From Candidatus Eisenbergiella stercorigallinarum (GTDB taxonomy: Bacteria; Bacillota; Clostridia; Lachnospirales; Lachnospiraceae), in NCBI GenBank assembly GCA_019120525.1, contig DWUW01000010.1:1-5009 (forward strand): a stretch of 5,009 bases of DNA, written 5' to 3'. The notes beneath the pieces were generated by a model, which worked only from the letters and a program-made list of their open reading frames with translations, searched no databases and was not told where the DNA came from. Below are positions 1 to 5,008 of this stretch, one piece after another; within the stretch, counting starts at the first letter, position 1, and every line of letters begins with the position of its first letter. The translations under genes and the position numbers were made by a program.

Positions 1-1
1 G

Positions 2-481
2 AAGGCGGTTGTGGAGGAGTTCAATCCCGGATTCACTCCTGACAACAAGTATGTGGAGATCCTTGACATCGTGAAGTCCGTTGTGGACACCGTAGATATC
101 ATGGATGCGAAGATCCTGGTATCCGGCGGCCGCGGCGTTGGAAGTCCGGAGAACTTCAAGCTTCTGGACGATCTGGCAGAGGCTGTCGGCGGAACCGTGA
201 GCTGCTCCCGTGCCGTTGTTGACGCGGGCTGGAAGCCGAAGGATCTGCAGGTAGGACAGACCGGCAAGACCGTACGCCCGAACGTTTACTTCGCGATCGG
301 TATTTCCGGAGCCATCCAGCACCTGGCTGGTATGGAGGAATCCGACCTGATCATCGCCATCAACAAGGACGAGACCGCTCCCATCTTCGATGTGGCTGAT
401 TACGGAATCGTAGGCGACCTGAACAAGATCGTTCCTCTTCTGACCCAGCAGATCAAGGCTGCAAAGGCACAGGCAAAATAA
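2..481 (+). CDS. etfA: Electron transfer flavoprotein subunit alpha, C-terminal half (5' truncated by window)
   Basis: EtfA pairs with EtfB and carries FAD; in anaerobic Clostridia the pair passes electrons to or from acyl-CoA dehydrogenases, often bifurcating between NADH, crotonyl-CoA and ferredoxin, in the cytoplasm. The visible 159 codons are open from the left edge and match the C-terminal FAD-binding domain. SGGRG lies at nt 122-136, SRAVVDAGW at 206-232, QVGQTGKTV at 248-274, GISGAIQH at 299-322 and AINKD at 356-370, all in the usual order and spacing. EtfA is normally about 320-345 residues, so about half is missing to the left. The reading frame is intact to its TAA and is followed by a strong terminator, so it is the last gene of its operon. 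A bcd-etfB-etfA arrangement upstream is likely but not visible. Identification is very secure; which of the organism's ETF pairs it belongs to is not. Confidence 0.96.
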   Translation, partial: KAVVEEFNPGFTPDNKYVEILDIVKSVVDTVDIMDAKILVSGGRGVGSPENFKLLDDLAEAVGGTVSCSRAVVDAGWKPKDLQVGQTGKTVRPNVYFAIGISGAIQHLAGMEESDLIIAINKDETAPIFDVADYGIVGDLNKIVPLLTQQIKAAKAQAK

Positions 482-502
482 AGAAAAAACAGAAATAGGG
501 AA

Positions 503-551
503 GGGACGCTGCCGGAAAGCGGAATATGCCGCAGGGCGGCGTCTTTTCTTT
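503..551 (+). terminator. Intrinsic terminator after etfA
   Basis: A 9-bp stem pairs GACGCTGCC (505-513) with GGCGGCGTC (535-543), with one G-U pair. The T-rich tract TTTTCTTT follows at 544-551, and the region before the stem is A/G-rich. The 21-nt loop holds a second small stem, GCGG (519-522) with CCGC (529-532), giving a two-tier hairpin. It lies 22 nt after the etfA stop and fits rho-independent termination of the upstream operon. Confidence 0.8.
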
Positions 552-590
552 GTGTGCTGGACGGCAGATGCTGCCTGACGGGAGGTAAGG

Positions 591-1478
591 ATGAGTGATT
601 TTGTATTAAGCTGCTGCTCCACAGCGGATCTGACAGCGGAGCATTTTCAGCAGAGAGGGATTTCCTATATCTGCTTCCACTATGAGCTGGACGGAAAGGA
701 ATATCCCGACGACTGCGGAAAAACCATGGATTTTGAAACCTTTTACCAGGCGATGACAGACGGAGCGGACACAAAAACCTCCCAGGTAAATACCGGAGAG
801 TTTGAAGCCTATTTTGAACCCTTCCTGAAGGAAGGGAAGGATATCGTGCATGTCTGCCTGTCCTCCGGTATTTCCGGCGTGATCAATTCGGCGAATGTGG
901 CGAAGGCGGAGCTGGAGGAAAGATATCCGGAACGGAAGATCTACGTGGTGGATTCCCTTGGCGCTTCCTCCGGCTACGGCCTTCTGATGGACCGGCTGGC
1001 TGATCTGCGGGATCAGGGGATGAGCGCGAAGGAGGTTTACGAGTGGGCCCTGGAGCACCGGCTGAACGTGCACCACTGGTTTTTCTCCACGGATCTGAAA
1101 TTCTATGTGAAGGGCGGAAGGATCTCCAAAACCTCCGGCTTCGTGGGCGGCATGCTGGGGATCTGTCCCCTTCTGAACATGGACGATCAGGGAAGGCTGA
1201 TCCCCCGTTCCAAGATCCGCACCAAACGGAAGGTGATCCAGGCCATCGTAGACCGCATGGAAGAAAATGCGGACGGCGGCAGGGAGTATTCCGGAAAGTG
1301 CTACATTTCCCAGTCCGCCTGCGTGGAGGACGCGAAGGAGGTGGCCCGCCTGGTGGAGGAACGTTTCCCGAAGCTTGATGGAAAGGTGGAGATCAACTAC
1401 GTGGGAACTACCATCGGAAGCCATACCGGACCGGGAACCGTCGCCCTGTTTTTCTGGGGAAGGAAAAGAGAGGCGTAG
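591..1478 (+). CDS. DegV family (fatty-acid-binding) protein
   Basis: DegV proteins are two-domain cytoplasmic proteins that bind a fatty acid; in some Firmicutes (FakB) they present it to the kinase FakA for phosphorylation. The 295 residues match the family's usual 280-300. Visible motifs are STADL near the N terminus (10-14), TSQV (63-66), LSSGISG (90-96), a DS pair (121-122), GGRISK (175-180) and the C-terminal IGSHTGPG (275-282) followed by a hydrophobic strand. The start is supported by GGAGG at 581-585, five bases before ATG. A 5-bp hairpin (GGCAG/CTGCC, 563-575) precedes this site. The gene follows the etfA terminator, so it should have its own promoter, but I see no convincing one. 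The N-terminal family motif DSTADL reads CCSTADL here (C8, C9), which I recall from related clostridial homologues. No fakA is visible, so which fatty acid or kinase it serves is unknown. Confidence 0.93.
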   Translation: MSDFVLSCCSTADLTAEHFQQRGISYICFHYELDGKEYPDDCGKTMDFETFYQAMTDGADTKTSQVNTGEFEAYFEPFLKEGKDIVHVCLSSGISGVINSANVAKAELEERYPERKIYVVDSLGASSGYGLLMDRLADLRDQGMSAKEVYEWALEHRLNVHHWFFSTDLKFYVKGGRISKTSGFVGGMLGICPLLNMDDQGRLIPRSKIRTKRKVIQAIVDRMEENADGGREYSGKCYISQSACVEDAKEVARLVEERFPKLDGKVEINYVGTTIGSHTGPGTVALFFWGRKREA

Positions 1479-1489
1479 TGCCTGACATC

Positions 1490-1510
1490 CCGGGCCTTCA
1501 GGCGGCCCGG
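1490..1510 (+). other. GC-rich hairpin between the DegV gene and ybaK
   Basis: CCGGGCC (1490-1496) pairs perfectly with GGCCCGG (1504-1510) around a 7-nt loop. No T-tract follows; the ribosome site AGGGAG (1513-1518) of the next gene begins almost at once. It is therefore not a standard terminator. It could be an RNA-processing or stabilising stem, or could affect access to the ybaK ribosome site. The function is inference. Confidence 0.5.
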
Positions 1511-1523
1511 ACAGGGAGAAAAT

Positions 1524-2006
1524 ATGTCAAAAAACAAGGAAATCAAGACCAATGCCATGCGCATTCTGGACCGTATGAAAATCCCTTACTCGCATTATAC
1601 TTATGAGTGTGAGGAATTTACGGACGGCGTGCAGGTGGCGGATCTGCTGGGCCTGCCCCATGAGAAGGTCTATAAAACGCTGGTGGTTCAGGGCGCGTCC
1701 AGAGAATACTTTGTCTTCGTCATTCCCATCGAGGCGGAGCTGGATCTGAAGAAGGCGGCCCGTACGGTGGGAGAAAAATCCGTCGCAATGATCCATGTGA
1801 AGGACATCAACGCCGTAACAGGCTATATCCGCGGCGGCTGCACGGCGGTCGGCATGAAGAAGCAGTACCGCACCGTGATCGATGAAAGCGCGCAGGATCT
1901 TCCCTCCATGATCGTCAGCGGAGGCAGGATCGGCTCTCAGATCGAGCTGTCCCCGCAGGATCTTGCGAAGGCTTCCGGCGCGGAGTTCTCGGACGTGCTC
2001 GCGTAA
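1524..2006 (+). CDS. ybaK: Cys-tRNA(Pro)/Cys-tRNA(Cys) deacylase, YbaK/EbsC type
   Basis: YbaK-type proteins are single-domain trans-editing enzymes that hydrolyse cysteine wrongly attached to tRNA(Pro), and sometimes Cys-tRNA(Cys), acting in the cytoplasm beside prolyl-tRNA synthetase. The 160-residue length is typical. Family landmarks are KTNAMRILD (8-16), VYKTLV (49-54) with K51 at the position of the conserved functional lysine, GYIRGGC (100-106), GMKK (110-113) and SGGRIG (132-137). The segment after GGC reads TAVG where many homologues have S-P-x-G, a small change in the substrate-pocket loop that may be lineage-specific. The start is ATG, preceded by AGGGAG at 1513-1518 with normal spacing. 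The gene lies 45 nt behind the DegV gene with no terminator between, so co-transcription is likely. The call as YbaK rather than ProX or the ProRS INS domain rests on overall pattern and is fairly secure. Confidence 0.93.
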   Translation: MSKNKEIKTNAMRILDRMKIPYSHYTYECEEFTDGVQVADLLGLPHEKVYKTLVVQGASREYFVFVIPIEAELDLKKAARTVGEKSVAMIHVKDINAVTGYIRGGCTAVGMKKQYRTVIDESAQDLPSMIVSGGRIGSQIELSPQDLAKASGAEFSDVLA

Positions 2007-2045
2007 GCGCTTTCAGCGCAGAGTTTGCGGGCGGACGCTCCCGCA
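2007..2045 (+). other. Two short GC-rich hairpins after ybaK
   Basis: Immediately after the ybaK stop, GCGC (2007-2010) pairs with GCGC (2016-2019) around TTTCA. Then TGCGGG (2025-2030) pairs with CCCGCA (2040-2045) around a 9-nt loop. Neither is followed by a T-tract, so termination would have to be weak or rho-dependent. They begin a stretch of about 420 nt (2007-2428) without a recognised gene, whose other contents are the possible small protein at 2102 and the repeats at 2285. Confidence 0.35.
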
Positions 2046-2101
2046 CAGGGGCGCGGAATGCAGGTGCGGCAGAAGCGGGAAAAGGGGGAAGGGAAAACGG
2101 A

Positions 2102-2296
2102 ATGGGAAACAGCAGAACAGGAAAAGGAAAACGGACCGGCGGGAAGAGAGCCCGCAGCCGGGCAGGCAGCGCAGAGAAGCGGCTGGCAAAGAAGCTGGAC
2201 GCCATGTGTCTGCTCATTTCCGGAGCGGTCATCGCCGTTACCGCCTGGCTGGAATATCGCGACCGCCGCAGGAACGGCCCGCGGCCGCTGCGGTGA
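2102..2296 (+). CDS. Possible small basic single-pass membrane protein (64 aa, unrecognised)
   Basis: I do not recognise this frame. It encodes 64 residues. The N-terminal 32 are very rich in Lys, Arg, Gly and Ser; a hydrophobic stretch of about 17 residues follows (roughly 34-50, with CLLISGAVIAV inside it); and the tail is strongly basic (YRDRRRNGPRPLR). That layout suits a small single-pass membrane protein. The ATG has a plausible but not ideal purine-rich ribosome site, with AAGGG at 2089-2093, eight bases upstream. The stop TGA falls inside the first copy of the 38-bp repeat. Against it, two other frames also stay open here, as expected in GC-rich purine-biased DNA, and the basic N terminus could be an artefact of the GGGAAA-rich composition. 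A shorter version from M35 is possible. Real coding is a little less likely than not. Confidence 0.4.
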   Translation: MGNSRTGKGKRTGGKRARSRAGSAEKRLAKKLDAMCLLISGAVIAVTAWLEYRDRRRNGPRPLR

Positions 2297-2385
2297 CGTG
2301 GGCCGCTCAGAGACTGGAGCGACCGCTGCGGTGACGTGAGCCGCTCAGAGAGCCAGTGCTGCAGCCGCAGTAACGTCGGCAGCAC
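2285..2385 (+). repeat. 38-bp-period direct repeat, two good copies and one degenerate, each inside an inverted repeat
   Basis: Bases 2285-2313 and 2323-2351 are identical except for one base (28 of 29), at a period of 38. A third weaker copy aligns 39 bases later: the core at 2367-2385 matches the first core (2290-2308) at 14 of 19 positions. Each core is bracketed by different complementary arms. These are GCGGCC/GGCCGC (2281-2286 with 2301-2306), GAGCG/CGCTC (2317-2321 with 2342-2346) and GTGCTGC/GCAGCAC (2356-2362 with 2379-2385). The period is not a multiple of three and the array overlaps the end of the small frame at 2102, so it is not a protein repeat. It sits 44 nt before the mtnA start and would lie in the mtnA leader if transcription comes from upstream. 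Confidence 0.7.
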
Positions 2386-2416
2386 CGTCCGACAGGGACG
2401 AATAGAAAACAGGATC

Positions 2417-2421
2417 GAGGA
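2417..2421 (+). promoter_or_regulatory. Ribosome binding site that favours the TTG start of mtnA
   Basis: GAGGA at 2417-2421 is the only good ribosome site near the mtnA N terminus. It sits seven to eight bases before TTG (2429-2431), which is ideal spacing. It is far from ATG 2450, which has only a weak AGAAG-like purine run before it. Confidence 0.6.
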
Positions 2422-2428
2422 AACAGCT

Positions 2429-3496
2429 TTGGAACAGAAGAAAACGATAATGGATTATGATACGGTCAGTCTGGATGATGCCGGGAACGCGGTTGTGATC
2501 ATCGATCAGACCCTGCTTCCCGGCAGAACGGAGCTGATCCGGCTGAAAACGGCGGAGGAGATCTGGAATGCCATTTATCTGCTGCAGGTCCGCGGGGCTC
2601 CGGCCATCGGTGTGTGCGCGGCCTTTGGCATCTATCTTCTTGCAAAATCCTGCAAGGAGGAAAATTATGACAGATTTCTTGCAGAATTCAGAAAGAATAA
2701 AGAATATTTGGACTCTTCCCGGCCTACAGCGGTGAATCTTTCCTGGGCGCTGAACCGGATGGAACGGGTGGTGACGGAGCATGCCGGAAGCCCGACAGCA
2801 GAGATCGTCGCGCTTCTGAAGAAGGAGGCGGAGGAGATCCGGGACGAGGACATCCGGGTATGCAGAAGGATCGGGGAATATGGACTGACGCTTGTGAAGA
2901 AGGGCGACGGTATTCTGACCCACTGCAACGCGGGACAGCTCGCCACCGTCCGTTACGGAACCGCCACCGCGCCCATCTATCTGGGACAGGAGCGTGGATA
3001 CGGCTTTCATGTATATGCGGATGAGACCAGGCCCCTTCTGCAGGGAGCTAGGCTGACCGCCTATGAGCTTCTTTCCTCCGGGGTGGACGTGACGCTGATC
3101 TGCGACAATATGGCGTCCGCCGTGATGAAAAACGGCTGGGTGAACGCCGTATTCGTGGGCTGCGACCGGGTCGCGGCAAACGGCGATACGGCGAACAAGA
3201 TCGGCACCTCGGGCGTGGCCATACTGGCGGCTCACTACGGGATTCCCTTCTACGTCTGCGCGCCGACCTCGACCATTGATCTTTCCACGCCAACGGGAGC
3301 GGATATCCGCATCGAGGAGAGGAAACCGGAAGAGGTGAGCGAAATGTGGTACCGGGAGCGGATGGCCCCGGAGGGCGTGAAGGTGTTCAATCCCGCCTTT
3401 GATGTGACGGACCACAGCCTGATCACCGGCATTGTGACCGAGTACGGCGTCCTGCGCGCGCCCTATGAAGAGGCGTTTCGGAAGCTTTTTCTTTAA
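2429..3496 (+). CDS. mtnA: S-methyl-5-thioribose-1-phosphate isomerase (TTG start preferred)
   Basis: MtnA converts the aldose 5-methylthioribose 1-phosphate to the ketose methylthioribulose 1-phosphate in methionine salvage, or in the aldolase-based MTA shunt, in the cytoplasm. From TTG 2429 it has 355 residues, close to the family's usual length. Visible motifs are RGAPAIG (55-61), RPTAVNLSWAL (98-108), THCNAG (164-169) with catalytic Cys166, ADETRPLLQGARLTAYEL (197-214), VGCDR (243-247) with catalytic Asp246, NKIGTSG (256-262), PTSTID (279-284) and IEER (295-298). The start TTG 2429 was chosen for its GAGGA site. ATG 2450, giving MDYDTV at the N terminus, is the main alternative. A longer GTG start at 2336 would lie inside the repeat array and add an unfamiliar N terminus. 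No other methionine-salvage gene (mtnK, mtnN or an aldolase) is visible. The close paralogue eIF2B-like family is less likely because both catalytic residues and the flanking motifs are intact. Confidence 0.96.
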   Translation: MEQKKTIMDYDTVSLDDAGNAVVIIDQTLLPGRTELIRLKTAEEIWNAIYLLQVRGAPAIGVCAAFGIYLLAKSCKEENYDRFLAEFRKNKEYLDSSRPTAVNLSWALNRMERVVTEHAGSPTAEIVALLKKEAEEIRDEDIRVCRRIGEYGLTLVKKGDGILTHCNAGQLATVRYGTATAPIYLGQERGYGFHVYADETRPLLQGARLTAYELLSSGVDVTLICDNMASAVMKNGWVNAVFVGCDRVAANGDTANKIGTSGVAILAAHYGIPFYVCAPTSTIDLSTPTGADIRIEERKPEEVSEMWYRERMAPEGVKVFNPAFDVTDHSLITGIVTEYGVLRAPYEEAFRKLFL

Positions 3497-3532
3497 AAAA
3501 AGAAAAAGGGGATGGACTTTTTTCACAAAAAG
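3485..3532 (+). other. AT-rich alternating hairpins at the mtnA stop; possible weak terminator
   Basis: CTTTTTCTTT (3485-3494) pairs perfectly with AAAGAAAAAG (3499-3508) around AAAA; the stem includes the mtnA TAA stop. A second stem pairs CTTTTT (3517-3522) with AAAAAG (3527-3532) around TCAC. The middle AAAAAG (3503-3508) could instead pair with the CTTTTT at 3517. A T6 run at 3518-3523 follows the first stem by nine bases, so at best this is an atypical terminator. The AT content contrasts with the surrounding GC-rich DNA. The second stem overlaps the promoter candidate at 3513-3541. Confidence 0.45.
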
Positions 3533-3541
3533 GAATATAGT
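3513..3541 (+). promoter_or_regulatory. Likely sigma-A promoter for the acyltransferase unit
   Basis: A -35-like TGGACT (3513-3518, four of six matches to TTGACA) and a -10-like TATAGT (3536-3541, five of six matches to TATAAT) are separated by exactly 17 bases, within an AT-rich island. Transcription would begin near 3548, leaving about 15 nt before the start of the short frame at 3563. This is the best promoter match I found in the window. It rests on consensus only. Confidence 0.5.
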
Positions 3542-3562
3542 GAGGTTCGTCCAGGAGGGGCC

Positions 3563-3607
3563 ATGGCAGAAAATTTAGTCCCCCGAAGAGGTGCCTTGCG
3601 AAAATGA
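3563..3607 (+). CDS. Possible 14-residue leader peptide overlapping the acyltransferase start
   Basis: ATG 3563 follows a near-perfect AGGAGGGG site (3553-3560) and opens a 14-codon frame reading MAENLVPRRGALRK. Its TGA (3605-3607) overlaps the ATG of the acyltransferase (3604-3606) as ATGA, the classic layout of translational coupling. The acyltransferase's own site (GAGG at 3588-3591, 12 bases from its ATG) is more weakly placed, so ribosomes finishing the short frame could restart on the larger gene. The peptide has no run of one amino acid that would suggest classic amino-acid attenuation, and no terminator/antiterminator pair is visible within the frame. Its product is probably unimportant compared with the act of translating it, which is inference. 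Confidence 0.5.
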   Translation: MAENLVPRRGALRK

Positions 3608-4848
3608 AACAGAATCAGTCTACAGAAGTAAAAGCGGCGGAGCGGAATTACCGGATGGACAACCTGAAATGCCTGCTGATCTTTGCAGTGGTTTTCGGGC
3701 ATATGCTGGAGCTGTTTATGGGAAAGAACGACAGCTTTAAGGTGATCTATCTGGTCATTTATTCCTTTCATATGCCGCTTTTTGCATTCATCTCGGGCAT
3801 ATTCGCCCGGTTCAGCCCGGAGAAGATCCGGAATCACCTGATCTATCCCTATGTGGTTTTTCAGATCCTTTATCTGCTTTTTGCCAACAGCGTGCTGGAA
3901 AAGGAGGCGGAGGTGCAGTTCACCACGCCCTACTGGCTTTTGTGGTATCTGTTTGCCAGCATCGCCTGGAATCTCCTGCTTCCGCTGGTGCAGGGGAGCG
4001 GCTTTACCTGGAAGAAGAAGGCGGCGGTGCTTTCCGCTGCGTTTCTTGCCTGCATTCTGATCGGCTTTGACAACAAGGCGGGATATTATCTTTCCTTTTC
4101 CCGGATCGTGGAGTTTTTTCCCTATTTTCTGCTGGGGGTATATTATCGGGAATGGTCGGACCGGAAGAAAGCGGCAGAACAGCCGGTCAGGCAGTGCGTC
4201 AGGCAGCCCGACAGGCTGGCGGGGGCGGAAGACGATGCGGGTCCTGGGGGAGTCTTTCTGGAAGAGAGAATCCGAAAAGCTGCGGCGCGAGCGCTCCTTG
4301 CCGTCTGTCTTGGCGTTCTGCTGTGCGCCCTGATCTGTGTGATCGCAGAGAATGTGGATGAGATCAAATACGCCTGGCTGTACGGATCGGTATCTTATGA
4401 AACGGGGCATTACAGCTGGCGCTTCCGTCTGCTGTCCATCGGCGCGGCCCTTTTGTGGCTGGTCTTTTTCCTGACGGCAATTCCGATGCGGAAGCTCCCG
4501 CTTCTGTCCCATATCGGCGCCAATACCATGCCGGTCTATCTGCTCCATGGCTTTCTCATCAAGCTGATGAGCAAGACCCGGCTGTTCAATGAGATTGAGA
4601 ATGACCTGTTCACCGGACTTCTGATCAGCGCCTTTCTGGTGGTCTTCCTTTCCTGGCGGCCGCTGGTGCGGCTTCTGTCGCCGCTCATGAGGTGGGAGGG
4701 GAGTTTGCTGCCGGTTCGAAAGGATGTCGGCGGGAATTCAGGGAAAAGCGCTTTTCGGGGAATTGTGGAGGAGATCTTACATAGCCGGTCAGAACGTCGG
4801 AACGGAATGAAAAGGGGGACTATGGGCAGGAAAATGAATCTGAGATAA
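3604..4848 (+). CDS. Membrane acyltransferase, acyltransferase-3 / fucose 4-O-acetylase-like
   Basis: Proteins of this family are polytopic inner-membrane enzymes that move acyl groups, usually acetyl, onto sugars of surface polysaccharides or other envelope molecules. The 414 residues begin with RMDNLK (17-22) and GH (32-33), then FHMPLF (55-60) and SG (64-65), the typical N-terminal signature with the likely catalytic His in the first membrane helix. Hydrophobic segments appear near 21-38, 46-67, 79-97, 111-129, 140-155, 168-181, 229-248, 275-293, 304-321 and 335-350. The late motif YLLHGF (312-317) is also usual for the family. A polar loop at 183-228 includes a doubled VRQ unit. The last 52 residues (363-414) form an unusually long basic, probably cytoplasmic tail. 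ATG 3604 is preceded in frame by a stop at 3541 and by no other standard start. No glycan-synthesis gene is nearby, so the acceptor is unknown. Confidence 0.9.
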   Translation: MKQNQSTEVKAAERNYRMDNLKCLLIFAVVFGHMLELFMGKNDSFKVIYLVIYSFHMPLFAFISGIFARFSPEKIRNHLIYPYVVFQILYLLFANSVLEKEAEVQFTTPYWLLWYLFASIAWNLLLPLVQGSGFTWKKKAAVLSAAFLACILIGFDNKAGYYLSFSRIVEFFPYFLLGVYYREWSDRKKAAEQPVRQCVRQPDRLAGAEDDAGPGGVFLEERIRKAAARALLAVCLGVLLCALICVIAENVDEIKYAWLYGSVSYETGHYSWRFRLLSIGAALLWLVFFLTAIPMRKLPLLSHIGANTMPVYLLHGFLIKLMSKTRLFNEIENDLFTGLLISAFLVVFLSWRPLVRLLSPLMRWEGSLLPVRKDVGGNSGKSAFRGIVEEILHSRSERRNGMKRGTMGRKMNLR

Positions 4849-4900
4849 CCCCACGATGAAGCCATTAGACTGACGGATAGCCCGCAAAACCGCGGATGCA

Positions 4901-5008
4901 ATGTTCCTGTCAGAGAAGTGGGTCCGAGGGGAATTAACAGGAGAGCAGATGAAGCAGGAGTTGCTTGTTCTCCATCAGAAGATCGCGGCGGAGGAGAAAC
5001 GAGGATAA
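4901..5008 (+). CDS. Possible small protein or remnant, frame interrupted upstream by TGA (unrecognised)
   Basis: A coding-looking frame runs from 4874 to TAA 5006-5008. From ATG 4901 it gives 35 residues with an amphipathic, charged helical look, including GELTGEQMKQELLVLHQK (10-27). No ribosome site precedes 4901. A strong one, AGGAG (4939-4943), precedes ATG 4949, which would give only 19 residues. The same frame also has an ATG at 4856 followed four codons later by TGA (4871-4873), after which the protein-like sequence resumes. This may be a real short gene, a leader reading into the next gene, or the end of a gene broken by a stop. The G-E-x-T-x-E-x-M stretch followed by a helix is reminiscent of small antitoxin-like proteins (VbhA type) encoded before Fic toxins, but that is a weak resemblance. 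If the next base beyond the window is G, the TAA would overlap a following ATG as TAATG. Confidence 0.3.
   Translation: MFLSEKWVRGELTGEQMKQELLVLHQKIAAEEKRG

Noticed and set aside
606..1424. 272-codon reverse-strand frame antisense to the DegV gene
   Set aside because: The forward frame carries all DegV motifs. The reverse translation is His/Gly/Leu-rich with no recognisable domain.
1963..2339. Two further open forward frames across 1963-2339
   Set aside because: Their translations are dominated by Arg, Gly, Ala and Glu from the purine-rich GC sequence, run through the ybaK end or the repeats, and have no ribosome site or domain.
2285..2385. The repeat array as a CRISPR
   Set aside because: The spacing leaves only about 9 bases between copies, the third copy is degenerate, and no cas gene is present.
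2345..3526. 393-codon open frame on the reverse strand, antisense to mtnA
   Set aside because: It is an exact shadow of a strongly conserved forward gene. The translation is rich in His, Arg, Gly and Pro, shows no domain, and has no convincing start context.
3557..3584. GGGG (3557-3560) pairing with CCCC (3581-3584) to mask the leader ribosome site
   Set aside because: The stem is only four base pairs around a 20-nt loop and cannot be extended, so it is too weak to claim as a riboswitch-like element.
3523..4548. 341-codon reverse-strand frame overlapping the previous one by 4 bases, resembling a coupled pair
   Set aside because: It is antisense to the acyltransferase with membrane codons read backwards. 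The 4-base overlap is tempting, but neither product shows family motifs.
4870..4935. T-box or attenuator before the right-edge gene
   Set aside because: No conserved T-box sequence and no terminator with T-tract is visible; only short arms (CTGAC/GTCAG, CCGC/GCGG) pair.
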